The notes: generated by a model from the sequence alone, not told the origin. A DNA stretch of 45,110 nucleotides from Rhizobium mayense (GCF_030272705.1 NZ_JARFYM010000041.1:1-45110); one strand, 5' to 3'; numbered from the stretch's first letter, positions 15,476 to 24,303 are shown. Made by a program: numbers and translations.

Positions 15476-15763
15476 TTACCACCGCACGGCTTCCCCCGGC
15501 GCCGCCGGCTCGACGGCCAGCGCATGCAGCCCTGCATCCAGCTCCGGCTTCAAAAGCTCTGATATCGCCCTGTGGCGGGCAAGACGCGGCATGCCGGTGA
15601 ACTTGGCGGAGACGATCCGAACTCTTATATGAGTTTCGCCCGTTCCGGTCATGTCGGGCTGATGGCCGGCGTGCATGTGGCTTTCGTTGATGACAATGAG
15701 ACGCTCTGGCGCGAAGGCGTCGGTGAGCTTTTTCTCAATGCGGGATTGAAGTGTCGTTTCCAT
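15476..15763 (-). CDS. bolA: BolA family protein
   Basis: This is a 95-residue BolA-like protein, a class that works with monothiol glutaredoxins in iron-sulfur handling and can bind DNA. The family core is visible: the first helix METTLQSRIEKKLTDAF, then ESHMHAGH, then THIRVRIVSAKF, and HRAISELLKPEL before the LHALAVE strand. The ATG at 15763 is chosen because GGCGGG lies close upstream; a longer frame to 15814 adds 17 poor residues. It is divergent from the J-domain gene with 105 bases between them, a pairing seen in many rhizobia. It could act in iron sensing, but no direct evidence is here. Confidence 0.92.
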   Translation of the reverse strand: METTLQSRIEKKLTDAFAPERLIVINESHMHAGHQPDMTGTGETHIRVRIVSAKFTGMPRLARHRAISELLKPELDAGLHALAVEPAAPGEAVRW

Positions 15764-15868
15764 TTTCCCGCCATCACCTTGTTCGCGAAAAGGTTCCCAC
15801 AAAGCCTGCAACATTCCTATTTGTCAATTCTTGTTGTGGGGTGGCTGAGGCCCCATAATTAGGGCGCC

Positions 15869-16489
15869 ATGAGACTCGATTCAAAATACTTCGACCGCAT
15901 TCGAACCCGCCGCAAACGCGAGCCGGAGGCCGAACAGGCCCCGCCGACGTGCCAGTGGGACGGCTGCGACAAAAAGGGCACGCATCGTGCGCCGGTAGGG
16001 CGCAATGCGGAAGGGCAGTTCTTTTTGTTCTGCTTCGAGCACGTCAAGGAATACAACAAGGGCTACAATTATTTCTCCGGCCTCTCGGACGGCGAGATCG
16101 CGCGTTACCAGAAGGAGGCCATCACCGGCCATCGCCCGACCTGGACCGTCGGCGTCAACAAGGCGGCGCGCAACAGCCCGCTGCATTCCGACATCCGCTC
16201 CGGTTCCTATGCCCGGGTGCGCGATCCCTTCGGCTTCGTCAAGGAAGGGCAAGGCCCGGGACGCGGACCGCGTTTCCCGCAGGAGCGCAAGCTGAAAACG
16301 CTCGAGGCGAAGGCCTTCGACACGATGGGGCTGGGCGCCAATGCCACCGGGCCGGAGATCAAGAGCCGTTACAAGGAATTGGTGAAAAAGCACCATCCGG
16401 ACGCCAACGGGGGCGATCGCGGGTCGGAAGAACGGTTTCGCGCCGTCATTCAGGCCTATCAATTGTTGAAGCAGAACGGTTTTTGTTAA
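15869..16489 (+). CDS. J-domain protein with a Cys-rich N-terminal part
   Basis: This 206-residue protein ends in a J domain (about residues 147-206) with the HPD tripeptide at 176-178 (KKHHPDAN). It should therefore stimulate an Hsp70 ATPase such as DnaK. The first 70 residues contain C28 and C33 with C55 and H58 (CQWDGCDKK, then FCFEH), an arrangement that could hold one zinc. It has no G/F or canonical DnaJ zinc domain, so it is a specialised J protein, not DnaJ. The ATG at 15869 is the natural start. It precedes the cobaltochelatase genes by 309 bases and faces bolA. Confidence 0.88.
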   Translation: MRLDSKYFDRIRTRRKREPEAEQAPPTCQWDGCDKKGTHRAPVGRNAEGQFFLFCFEHVKEYNKGYNYFSGLSDGEIARYQKEAITGHRPTWTVGVNKAARNSPLHSDIRSGSYARVRDPFGFVKEGQGPGRGPRFPQERKLKTLEAKAFDTMGLGANATGPEIKSRYKELVKKHHPDANGGDRGSEERFRAVIQAYQLLKQNGFC

Positions 16490-16798
16490 TTCCTGTCCTT
16501 GCTCTCCGCCTTCAATCAGGTATGGTCCAAATCGGCTTAGGCCGCAGGCAGCTGCGGCAAGGTGCGCTTTTGGCTGGCTGCACCTCGGCCAACTTTCCGG
16601 ACGCGGCGTTTCTTGTCCGGGGACTCTGTTCAAGGATGCTCGCAAGCGATCATGTCATCGCGCCGAGATTTTGCTTTAGTCCCGGAGAAGTATCGCCGCT
16701 GTTCCGACCGAACGGATGCGGGCAACAAGCTGCGGCGTTTCGGATAAATCGGCTGAGTTTGATATGGCAGGGTGAGAGCCACCCGCCCTGGAGACATG
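16490..16798. other. Intergenic space before cobS with a short hairpin
   Basis: These 309 bases hold no gene I can support. A perfect 7-bp hairpin GCCGCAG/CTGCGGC with a 4-base loop lies at 16541-16558 and may end the J-domain transcript, though only TTTT follows nine bases later. The promoter of cobS should lie in the right half, but no clear boxes stand out. I looked for a cobalamin riboswitch and found no convincing one. Confidence 0.4.
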
Positions 16799-17788
16799 AT
16801 GAGCAAGATTGACCTTGATATTTCCGAAGTTCCCGACACTACCGTTTCGGTCCGTGAAGTCTTCGGCATTGATTCCGATATCCGTGTACCTGCCTACAGC
16901 CAGGGCAGCGCTTACGTACCCGACCTCGACACCGACTACCTGTTCGACCGCGAGACGACGCTCGCCATCCTCGCGGGCTTTGCCCATAACCGCCGCGTGA
17001 TGATCTCCGGCTATCATGGCACCGGTAAGTCGTCACACATCGAGCAGGTCGCAGCCCGCCTCAACTGGCCGTGCGTGCGCATCAACCTCGACAGCCACGT
17101 CAGCCGTATCGATCTGGTCGGCAAGGATGCGATCGTCGTCAAGGATGGCCTGCAGGTTACCGAATTCAAGGATGGCATCCTGCCCTGGGCTTACCAGCAC
17201 AATGTCGCGCTCGTCTTCGACGAATATGACGCCGGTCGCCCGGACGTTATGTTCGTCATCCAGCGCGTGCTGGAATCCTCGGGCCGCCTGACCCTGCTCG
17301 ACCAGAGCCGTGTCATCCGTCCTCACCCGGCCTTCCGCCTGTTCGCGACCGCCAACACCATTGGCCTTGGCGATACGACCGGCCTTTATCACGGCACGCA
17401 GCAGATCAACCAGGCACAGATGGACCGTTGGTCGATCGTTACGACGCTGAACTACCTGCCGCACAACAACGAAGTCGACATCGTGCTGGCGAAGGTGAAG
17501 TCCTTCCGCACGGAGAAAGGCCGCGACATCGTGTCCAAGATGGTGCGCGTCGCCGATCTGACCCGTGCCGCCTTCATGAACGGCGATCTATCGACCGTCA
17601 TGAGCCCGCGCACGGTGATCACCTGGGCTGAGAATGCGGAAATCTTCGGCGATGTCGCGTTCGCCTTCCGCGTGACCTTCCTCAACAAGTGCGATGAGCT
17701 GGAGCGGCCGCTGGTCGCCGAGCAATATCAGCGTGCCTTCGGCGTCGAGCTGAAGGAAAGTGCTGCCAACATCGTGCTTGAAGCCTAA
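16799..17788 (+). CDS. cobS: Cobaltochelatase subunit CobS
   Basis: CobS is the AAA+ ATPase of the aerobic cobaltochelatase CobNST, which inserts cobalt into hydrogenobyrinic acid diamide during cobalamin synthesis. From the ATG at 16799 it has 329 residues. Walker A is GYHGTGKS (71-78) and Walker B is VALVFDEYD (136-144). GGAG stands 5 bases before this ATG, and an adjacent ATG at 16796 is the only close rival. The cobT gene follows after 21 bases. CobN is not in the window. Confidence 0.96.
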   Translation: MSKIDLDISEVPDTTVSVREVFGIDSDIRVPAYSQGSAYVPDLDTDYLFDRETTLAILAGFAHNRRVMISGYHGTGKSSHIEQVAARLNWPCVRINLDSHVSRIDLVGKDAIVVKDGLQVTEFKDGILPWAYQHNVALVFDEYDAGRPDVMFVIQRVLESSGRLTLLDQSRVIRPHPAFRLFATANTIGLGDTTGLYHGTQQINQAQMDRWSIVTTLNYLPHNNEVDIVLAKVKSFRTEKGRDIVSKMVRVADLTRAAFMNGDLSTVMSPRTVITWAENAEIFGDVAFAFRVTFLNKCDELERPLVAEQYQRAFGVELKESAANIVLEA

Positions 17789-17809
17789 GAGAAGAAGAGC
17801 CAGCAAGTC

Positions 17810-19708
17810 ATGGCAGGTCGCGGAGACAATTCCAAAGCGAAGCCGGGCGCTCCGGTGGACATGGAGCCGTTGCGTCGGGCGATAACCGGCTGCGTGCGTT
17901 CGATCGCCGGCGATGCCGAGGTCGAGGTGGCCTTTGCCAACGAACGCCCGGGGATGACAGGCGAGCGCATTCGTCTGCCGGAGCTTTCGAGGCGGCCGAC
18001 GGTGCATGAGCTGGCCGTGACGCGTGGTCTCGGCGATTCGATGGCGCTGAGGCTTGCCTGCCACGACGCCCGCGTGCACGCCACCATGGCGCCGCAGGGG
18101 GCGGATGCCCGCTCGATCTTCGATGCCGTCGAACAGGCGCGCGTGGAATCGATCGGTGCGCTGCGCATGAGCGGTATGGCCGCCAACCTCAACTCGATGA
18201 ATGCCGAGAAATATGCCAAAGCCAATTTCTCCGGCATCGAGCGGCGAGAAGACGCCCCCCTCGGCGAAGCCATGGCGATGATCGTGCGCGAGAAGCTGAC
18301 CGGCCAGCAGCCGCCGGAAAGTGCCGGCAAGGTGCTCGACCTCTGGCGTTCCTTCATCGAGGACAAGACCGGCGGCGAGCTCGACAATCTGCTTTCGACC
18401 ATCAACGACCAGCAGGGTTTTGCCCGCGTCATCCGCAATATGCTGACGGCCATGGATATGGCCGAGGAATATGGCGACGAGGAGATGGAGCCGGATTCCG
18501 ACGACGAGTCGGCCGAAGAGGACAAGCCGAGCGGCGAGGATCAGGACGATCAGGATGTCGAGAGCGATGATGGTTCCGACTCCGCGCCCGCCGAAGACAG
18601 CGAAGCCTCAGACGAGCAGATGGACGACGGCGAGATGGATGGCGCCGAAATCTCCGACGACGACATGAGCGAAGAGGGCGAAGAGGATTCGGAGACGCCG
18701 GGCGAGACCCGCCGTCCGAACACGCCGTTTGCCGACTTCAACGAAAAGGTCGATTACCACGTCTTCACCGAGGAATTCGATGAGACGACGACGGCGCAAG
18801 AACTCTGCGACACGGTGGAGCTCGAACGCCTGCGTGCCTTCCTCGACAAGCAGCTGGCCCATCTGCAAGGTGCCGTGGGGCGGCTAGCCAACCGCCTGCA
18901 GCGCCGGCTGATGGCGCAGCAGAACCGTGCCTGGGATTTCGATCTGGAAGAGGGTTATCTCGACCCGGCGCGGCTGACGCGCCTGATCATCGACCCGATG
19001 CAGGCCCTGTCCTTCAAGATGGAGCGTGATACGCAGTTCCGCGATACGGTCGTAACGCTGCTGATCGACAATTCCGGTTCCATGCGCGGCCGGCCGATCA
19101 CCGTTGCAGCCACCTGCGCCGATATTCTGGCGCGTACGCTGGAACGCTGCGGCGTCAAGGTCGAGATACTCGGCTTTACCACCAAGGCCTGGAAGGGCGG
19201 ACAGGCGCGCGAGAAATGGCTTGCAAACGGCAAGCCGCAGACGCCGGGCCGGCTCAACGATCTCCGCCACATCATCTACAAATCGGCTGACGAGCCCTAC
19301 CGGCGGGCGCGCACCAATCTCGGCCTGATGATGCGCGAGGGCCTGCTCAAGGAAAATATCGACGGCGAGGCATTGATCTGGGCGCATAACCGCCTGCTCG
19401 GCCGCCGCGAGCAGCGCCGCATCCTGATGATGATCTCTGACGGCGCGCCGGTCGACGATTCGACGCTGTCGGTCAACCCGGGCAACTACCTGGAGCGGCA
19501 TCTGCGCGCCGTGATCGAGCAGATCGAAACGCGTTCGCCTGTAGAACTGCTGGCGATCGGCATCGGCCATGACGTCACGCGCTATTATCGCCGCGCCGTC
19601 ACGATCGTCGATGCCGACGAGCTGGCTGGCGCAATGACCGAGCAGCTTGCATCACTGTTCGAGGATCAGGCAAGCCTGCCGCGCTCGCGTATGCGCCGCG
19701 CAAGCTGA
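17810..19708 (+). CDS. cobT: Cobaltochelatase subunit CobT
   Basis: CobT pairs with CobS as the second AAA-type partner of cobaltochelatase, analogous to the D subunit of magnesium chelatase. The 632-residue protein has a very acidic middle (about residues 219-302, rich in Asp, Glu and Ser). Its C-terminal von Willebrand A domain has a MIDAS metal site D420-N-S422-G-S424 (LLIDNSGSMRG). Downstream metal-site parts include RRILMMISDGAP and VELLAIGIGHDV. It follows cobS by 21 bases. The acidic linker is usual for the family. Confidence 0.96.
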   Translation: MAGRGDNSKAKPGAPVDMEPLRRAITGCVRSIAGDAEVEVAFANERPGMTGERIRLPELSRRPTVHELAVTRGLGDSMALRLACHDARVHATMAPQGADARSIFDAVEQARVESIGALRMSGMAANLNSMNAEKYAKANFSGIERREDAPLGEAMAMIVREKLTGQQPPESAGKVLDLWRSFIEDKTGGELDNLLSTINDQQGFARVIRNMLTAMDMAEEYGDEEMEPDSDDESAEEDKPSGEDQDDQDVESDDGSDSAPAEDSEASDEQMDDGEMDGAEISDDDMSEEGEEDSETPGETRRPNTPFADFNEKVDYHVFTEEFDETTTAQELCDTVELERLRAFLDKQLAHLQGAVGRLANRLQRRLMAQQNRAWDFDLEEGYLDPARLTRLIIDPMQALSFKMERDTQFRDTVVTLLIDNSGSMRGRPITVAATCADILARTLERCGVKVEILGFTTKAWKGGQAREKWLANGKPQTPGRLNDLRHIIYKSADEPYRRARTNLGLMMREGLLKENIDGEALIWAHNRLLGRREQRRILMMISDGAPVDDSTLSVNPGNYLERHLRAVIEQIETRSPVELLAIGIGHDVTRYYRRAVTIVDADELAGAMTEQLASLFEDQASLPRSRMRRAS

Positions 19709-19793
19709 ATAGCCGATAATTCTGCCCGCATCGGCCGCTCGGCCGGTGGTTTGCCGATATGTCATCCCGATCCCGAAGGCCCCGCGAGAGCCC

Positions 19794-20810
19794 ATGAAAC
19801 GCCTTTGCTGCGCGACCATGCTTGTGATGCTCCTCGCCGGCTGCGGTCCGATGAACACTTCGGAGGGCGGGCCGGCGGAAATCCATGCAGCGGCGATTTC
19901 GGCGCTCAGGCCCGGTTCGGAGCAGACCCAGTTCGGTGCGCTCGAATTTATCGGCGGTCTCGAACTCAGCTCCGACAATGCGCTCCTCGGCGCCCTCTCC
20001 GCCATCCGCTTCCGCCCCGATCAGCGTCAGTTCGTTTCTGTCCTGGATACCGGCCATTGGTTCACGGGGACCATCGAGCGCGATGAGAACGGCAAGCTGA
20101 AGGGCGTCGTCGATGCCCGCATCATGCCGATGATCGATCGTTTCGGCGAGACGGATGCCGGCAAGGGCGCAATGGATGCGGAGGGACTGGCGTTCCGGGA
20201 CAACCGGGTGCTCGCCAGCTACGAGCAGGATCATCGCGTCGACGCCTATCCCGATCCCGGTTTCGAGACATCGCCGCCCGATGGCAGCATTCCGATCCTG
20301 ATTCCGAGAAAGCAATTGCGAGGCAACCGCAGCCTGGAAACCCTAATGATCGCGCCGCAATCGAGCCCGCTTTCGGGGGCAGCGGTGATCGTCGCGGAGC
20401 GCAGCCTGGACGATCAGGGGAACATGCTGGCGGCGATCCTGGAAGGACCGCTGAAGGGCCGCTTCACAGTGCGCCACTATGATGATTTCGACGCCAGCGA
20501 CGGTGTTTTCCTACCCGATGGCGATCTGCTGCTGCTGGAGCGGCGCTTCGATCTGGCGCACGGTATCGGCGTGCGTATCCGCCGCATTAGAGGCGACGAT
20601 ATCCGGCCTGACGCGGTCGTGGACGGCAAGGTCATCTTCCAGGCAGGGTCCAACCTGCAGATCGACAATATGGAAGGGCTGGATGCCTTCCGGGCCGAAG
20701 ATGGCACGACCCATCTGATCATGGTCTCCGATGACAACCATTCGATCCTGCAGCGGAGCTTGATGCTGGAATTCCGGCTCCGCGATGAGAAGCTGGTCAG
20801 CCAGAAATGA
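19794..20810 (+). CDS. Lipoprotein of the phytase-like/esterase-like family
   Basis: The 338-residue chain from the ATG at 19794 begins with MKRLCCATMLVMLLAGC, a lipoprotein signal whose lipobox LAGC gives the lipidated cysteine at position 17. The rest resembles the Pfam Phytase-like domain (esterase-like activity of phytase): LSAIRFRPDQRQFVSVLDTGHW, DAEGLAFRDNRVLAS, and ERRFDLAHGIGVRIRRI. Beta-propeller folds are expected. Substrate and role are unknown. It lies 85 bases after cobT on the same strand and ends at a strong terminator. Co-transcription with cobT is possible, but a link to cobalamin is not suggested by the domain. Confidence 0.8.
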   Translation: MKRLCCATMLVMLLAGCGPMNTSEGGPAEIHAAAISALRPGSEQTQFGALEFIGGLELSSDNALLGALSAIRFRPDQRQFVSVLDTGHWFTGTIERDENGKLKGVVDARIMPMIDRFGETDAGKGAMDAEGLAFRDNRVLASYEQDHRVDAYPDPGFETSPPDGSIPILIPRKQLRGNRSLETLMIAPQSSPLSGAAVIVAERSLDDQGNMLAAILEGPLKGRFTVRHYDDFDASDGVFLPDGDLLLLERRFDLAHGIGVRIRRIRGDDIRPDAVVDGKVIFQAGSNLQIDNMEGLDAFRAEDGTTHLIMVSDDNHSILQRSLMLEFRLRDEKLVSQK

Positions 20811-20835
20811 GAAAGCCCGCTGGTTGCGGGCTTTC
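20811..20835. terminator. Bidirectional terminator after the phytase-like gene
   Basis: GAAAGCCCGC and GCGGGCTTTC form a perfect 10-bp stem with a 5-base loop, beginning right after the stop codon of the phytase-like gene. The next gene, for the queuosine-precursor transporter, is convergent and ends 23 bases on. The AAA and TTT ends suit termination on both strands. Confidence 0.8.
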
Positions 20836-20857
20836 ATAAAATTGCTTCGATAGCCGT

Positions 20858-21493
20858 TTACGCAGCGCGAACCGGCTGCATGGGCTTCAGCACATTCATC
20901 AGTGCGCCGTATGGCAGCAGCATGACGAGGCCGACCGTCATCTTCACCGTGAAATCGCCGATTGCCCAGGAAATCCAGCGGGGAGCCGACGTCTGGAAGA
21001 CGCCAAGGATTGGCGCCCAGTCGATCGCGAAGGGCTCGTTCGGGCCGAAGAACACGAACAGCGGCGCGAAGGCGAAGGAGAAGAACATCGCGGTGTCCAA
21101 CATCGAGCCGATCAGCGAACCGAAGAGCGGCGCACGCCACCAGGCCATGCGGCGCAGGCGGTTGAACACGGAGATGTCGAGAAGCTGGCCGGCGAGATAG
21201 GCCGAACCGGAGGCGATCGCGATGCGTGGCTGTGCGGTATAGAACGACAGAGCGACGCCGACGACGAAGCCGGCAAACACCACCTTGCGTGCGGCCTTGG
21301 GGCCGAACTGGCGGTTGGTGAGATCGGTAATCAGGAAGGCGACAGGATAGGTGAAGGCGCCCCAGGTGAGGATATCCGCAAGATTGACGCCGGCGAGCGT
21401 CGCATGCAGCGGATACTGAACGAGGATATTGGAGGCGACGACGACCAGCGTCATCAGCATAACGTAGATAAGGGTATGGCGTGCTGTCAGCAT
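20858..21493 (-). CDS. Queuosine precursor transporter (YhhQ/COG1738)
   Basis: This 211-residue inner-membrane protein of the Vut_1/YhhQ family imports preQ0 or preQ1 for tRNA queuosine. It has about six hydrophobic segments. Typical family sequence includes NILVQYPL, FTYPVAFLITDLTNRQFGPKAARKV cut into its two halves around the conserved TDL, and SQ-less but family-like GQLLDISVFNRLR. The ATG at 21493 has AGGA eight bases upstream. A probable preQ1-I riboswitch covers the ribosome site and start codon, which is the strongest support for the substrate. It lies downstream of rpmB with a terminator between. Confidence 0.88.
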   Translation of the reverse strand: MLTARHTLIYVMLMTLVVVASNILVQYPLHATLAGVNLADILTWGAFTYPVAFLITDLTNRQFGPKAARKVVFAGFVVGVALSFYTAQPRIAIASGSAYLAGQLLDISVFNRLRRMAWWRAPLFGSLIGSMLDTAMFFSFAFAPLFVFFGPNEPFAIDWAPILGVFQTSAPRWISWAIGDFTVKMTVGLVMLLPYGALMNVLKPMQPVRAA

Positions 21494-21519
21494 TTTTTTA
21501 TCCTGGGTGATGCCACCAG
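21487..21519 (-). promoter_or_regulatory. preQ1-I riboswitch over the transporter start
   Basis: On the minus strand the leader reads CUGG at 21519-21516, a loop UGGCAUCAC, then CCAG at 21506-21503, followed by GAUAAAAAAAUG. This is the preQ1-I plan: stem P1, a loop ending in CACC, and an A-rich tail. The loop bases GCAU can pair with AUGC at 21493-21490, which contains the start codon, giving pseudoknot stem P2. The AGGA ribosome site is partly inside the 3' strand of P1. Binding of preQ1 would then hide the start and lower translation of the importer. The class is well known upstream of queuosine genes; the call here is from pattern, not a covariance search. Confidence 0.75.
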
Positions 21520-21540
21520 CTGGAGGAAACCGGACATGGA

Positions 21541-21577
21541 AAAAGGCTTGTCCGGATATTATCCGCGCAAGCCTTTT
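21541..21577 (-). terminator. Terminator between rpmB and the transporter leader
   Basis: AAAAGGCTTG (21541-21550) pairs with CAAGCCTTTT (21568-21577) in 10 bp, and an inner CGGAT/ATCCG pair extends the stem. On the minus strand the 3' arm runs into TTTTT. It lies 31 bases past the rpmB stop and before the riboswitch. Confidence 0.75.
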
Positions 21578-21607
21578 AGCCCGTATGATATCGCGAAGTA
21601 CTGTAGC

Positions 21608-21907
21608 TTAGGCAGCTACGGCAGCTTCAGCGGACTTCTTGACGATCTGACGACGCAGCAGGCGAGCGCGCATGCTGAGTTCGTTTTCGCTTGCCTTCAA
21701 GAGGAAAGCGTCCAGACCGCCGCGATGCTCGACCGAGCGGAGCGCTGCAGCGGATACGCGCAGGCGGTAGCGTTGGCCGAGAACGTCGGAGATCAGCGTG
21801 ACCTGGCAGAGGTTCGGCAGGAACCGACGCTTGGTCTTGTTGTTGGCGTGGCTGACATTGTTGCCCACGAGGACGGCCTTGCCGGTCAATTCGCACATGC
21901 GGGACAT
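21608..21907 (-). CDS. rpmB: 50S ribosomal protein L28
   Basis: L28 is a 50S subunit protein needed for ribosome assembly. The 99 residues start MSRMCELTGKAVLVGNNVSHA and continue with the family signature NNKTKRRFLPNL, then SLRS-type sequence SAAALRSVEHRGGLDAFL. Alphaproteobacterial L28 has about this length, longer than the E. coli form. The ATG at 21907 is chosen by homology; the frame stays open upstream with no fit. The gene is divergent from the DUF3108 gene with 238 bases between starts, and it ends at a terminator. Confidence 0.96.
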   Translation of the reverse strand: MSRMCELTGKAVLVGNNVSHANNKTKRRFLPNLCQVTLISDVLGQRYRLRVSAAALRSVEHRGGLDAFLLKASENELSMRARLLRRQIVKKSAEAAVAA

Positions 21908-22145
21908 GAAACACCTACTTTTGTTTTTCTTGGCCATCGGATAGTCATTCCGGGCAACACCCGGCGCGCAATCCAACAGGCCATAATTGGAAAGTTGCGG
22001 TTCTATAGTCAGCGCGGCCGGCTACGTCAAGCCAAACCTTGAGCTTTCCCGCAATTCCGTCAAAAAGCTGCTGTTTTCTCACCGTCGCAGGAAGCGCATA
22101 ATGCGCCTATATATGCTGCCTTGCTCTCTGTTGAAGGCTCTGGTC

Positions 22146-22922
22146 ATGGTTCAAATTCGAAGGTGGCTTTTTATTTCGGCCCTGGTGGCGTCGGTGCCGT
22201 TGGCGGCATCGGCCGAAGAGCTGCGGCATGAAACGCAATATCGAGTGGCGCTTGCGGGCTTTCCGATCGCGAGGGCGGATTTCAAGACCGAGGTCAAGAA
22301 CAAGCAGTTTACCATCCGGGGCGATATTTCCTCGGCCGGTCTCGCGGATCTTGTGACGTCGATCGATGCGAAAACCGATGTAACCGGCACAGTCGGCGAC
22401 AGCAAGCTGCAGGCGACGCATTACACGCTCTATTACAAAAGCGGGAAAAAGGAACGCACCTACGATGTCGCCTATGCCAATGGCAATGTGACGTCGAATA
22501 CGATCACGCCGGAGCCAAAGCGGCCGCAGAGCTGGATACCCGTCCATGATGCAGATTTGCGCGCGGTGCTCGACCCAATTTCCGGCATGATCTTTCCGGC
22601 TACCGCCAATCTCAATCTCTGCAATCAGACCTTGGCTGTCTTCGACGGCGAGATGCGCATGGATCTGAAACTGTCGCCGAAGGGATCGCACCCGTTTTCG
22701 ACCGATGGTTTCAAGGGCAAGACGATCGCCTGCGGCGTACGCTTCACACCCAGGAGCGGCTACAAGGGGACGCGCAAGGATTATCTCTATCTCGCCAAGA
22801 CCGACGGCATGGAGATCTGGTTTGCCAAGGCCGACACCATGAATGTATATGCTCCTGTCTATGTCCGTATACCGACGCAATATGGAACAGTGACGATCAC
22901 CGCCGTGAAATACGGCAGCTAG
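22146..22922 (+). CDS. DUF3108 domain protein, exported
   Basis: This protein has 258 residues from the ATG at 22146, with AAGG about 8 bases upstream. A signal peptide of about 26 residues (RRWLFISALVASVPLAASA) directs it to the periplasm. The body matches the DUF3108 pattern: HETQYRVALAGFPIARADF at the start, YTLYYKSGKKERTYDVAY in the middle and PVYVRIPTQYGTVTITA at the end. The function of the family is not known. Upstream ATGs at 21987 and 22101 keep the frame open but would bury the signal peptide. It is followed after 46 bases by a drug/metabolite transporter. Confidence 0.8.
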   Translation: MVQIRRWLFISALVASVPLAASAEELRHETQYRVALAGFPIARADFKTEVKNKQFTIRGDISSAGLADLVTSIDAKTDVTGTVGDSKLQATHYTLYYKSGKKERTYDVAYANGNVTSNTITPEPKRPQSWIPVHDADLRAVLDPISGMIFPATANLNLCNQTLAVFDGEMRMDLKLSPKGSHPFSTDGFKGKTIACGVRFTPRSGYKGTRKDYLYLAKTDGMEIWFAKADTMNVYAPVYVRIPTQYGTVTITAVKYGS

Positions 22923-22968
22923 ACGGGCTTCCGATAGAAGAGCCCGCGGCGACAGACTGGGGGCCAGC

Positions 22969-23868
22969 TTGAAGTTTCGCGCAACACTAACGGGGTTTGC
23001 GGCCATCGTGATGTGGTCGTTTCTAGCGTTGTTGACGGTGGCGTCGGGTAAGATGCCGCCGTTTCAATTGCTCGCCATCTGTTTCGCCATTGGCAGCATC
23101 CCCGGCATCGTTGTTCTCGCATCGAGGCCAGAGCGCGTGCGGTTGCTGCGTCAGCCGGCCAAGGTCTGGATCACGGGGATTGCCGGACTGTTCGGCTATC
23201 ATTTTCTCTATTTTACCGCCCTGCGTCATGCGCCGGCGGTCGAGGCGGGATTGATCGCCTATCTCTGGCCATTGCTGATCGTCGTCGGTTCGGCGCTTTT
23301 GCCGGGCGAGCGCCTGCGCTGGTACCACATCGTCGGCGCGCTGATGGGGCTTGCCGGCACGGTGCTGATCGTCGGGCGCAACGGCTTTCACTTCGAGGGA
23401 GCTTATGCCGTCGGTTATGGCGCGGCTTTCCTCTGTGCTTTCACCTGGTCCGGCTATTCGCTGATTACGCGCCGGTTCGAAGCGGTGTCGACCGATGTCG
23501 TCACCGTATTCTGTCTAGCGACCTCAGCCCTCTCGCTGGTCTGCCATCTCGGGCTGGAGAATACGATCTGGCCGGAGACGACATCGCAATGGATCGCGGT
23601 CCTCGGGCTCGGCCTTTTTCCGGTGGGGGCTGCCTTCTACGCCTGGGATTATGGCGTCAAGAACGGTGATATCCAGATTCTCGGCGCTGCCAGCTATGCC
23701 GCGCCGCTGCTCTCGACGTTGATACTGACCGTCTTCGGCTTCGCCGAACCCAGCTGGGGCATTGCGCTTGCCTGCCTTCTGGTGACCGGCGGCGCCGTGC
23801 TGGCGGCGCATCGGATGATCCTGCGCCGCGATGGCGGTGGAGCGGCGCAGGCGGAAGCGGCGGAATAG
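22969..23868 (+). CDS. DMT superfamily exporter (EamA, YddG-like)
   Basis: This 299-residue inner-membrane protein has about ten hydrophobic segments in two EamA halves, the drug/metabolite transporter layout. Segments such as HFLYFTALRHAPAVEAGLI and YLWPLLIVVGSALLPGERL match the YddG branch, which exports aromatic amino acids. The substrate here is not shown. The start is TTG at 22969, with a GGGGG stretch about 6 bases upstream; no ATG lies nearby. It ends convergently with the cupin gene 12 bases away. Confidence 0.82.
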   Translation: MKFRATLTGFAAIVMWSFLALLTVASGKMPPFQLLAICFAIGSIPGIVVLASRPERVRLLRQPAKVWITGIAGLFGYHFLYFTALRHAPAVEAGLIAYLWPLLIVVGSALLPGERLRWYHIVGALMGLAGTVLIVGRNGFHFEGAYAVGYGAAFLCAFTWSGYSLITRRFEAVSTDVVTVFCLATSALSLVCHLGLENTIWPETTSQWIAVLGLGLFPVGAAFYAWDYGVKNGDIQILGAASYAAPLLSTLILTVFGFAEPSWGIALACLLVTGGAVLAAHRMILRRDGGGAAQAEAAE

Positions 23869-23880
23869 GCTTTCGGCGGC

Positions 23881-24303
23881 TCAGGCGGTTGGTTTCCAGT
23901 CGGGCGCGGCCATTTCGAAGCTCGAAAACTCAAAGCCGGGCGCGACCGTGCAGCCAACGAGCGTAAATTGGCCAAGGCTTTCGGCCGCCTGCCACCAGTC
24001 TGCGGGAATGATTGCCTGGGGACGCTCGCCTTTTGCGAGGTTGGTGCCGAGAACGATTGTCTCGCTCGTCTTGCCGTCAGCGGAACGGCGCAGCGCCAGA
24101 GGTGCGCCGGCATAGTAGTGCCAGACCTCTGCCGCATCGCGCACCCGGTGCCAATGCGAGCGCTGGCCGGCTTCCAGCAGGTAATAGATCGCGGTCGAGT
24201 GGCCGCGTGCGCCGCCGTGCTCGTCGCGGAATGTCTGCACATACCAGCCGCCTTCCGGATGCGGCTGCATGGAAAGTGCCTCGATGATTTCTTTCGGCTG
24301 CAT
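23881..24303 (-). CDS. DUF985 cupin protein
   Basis: This small protein of 140 residues is of the Cupin_5 (DUF985) family. The opening IIEALSMQPHPEGGWYVQTF is the family signature, and the beta-barrel core shows SHWHRVRDAAEVWHYYAGAP with histidines and a glutamate suited to binding a metal. No reaction is established for the family. Its ATG overlaps the stop of gloB by one base (TGATG), so translation is probably coupled. Confidence 0.88.
   Translation of the reverse strand: MQPKEIIEALSMQPHPEGGWYVQTFRDEHGGARGHSTAIYYLLEAGQRSHWHRVRDAAEVWHYYAGAPLALRRSADGKTSETIVLGTNLAKGERPQAIIPADWWQAAESLGQFTLVGCTVAPGFEFSSFEMAAPDWKPTA

Noticed and set aside
16490..16798. Cobalamin riboswitch before cobS
   Set aside because: The fragment GAGAGCCACCC recalls the B12 box, but the full box and the surrounding conserved segments are absent, so no call is made.
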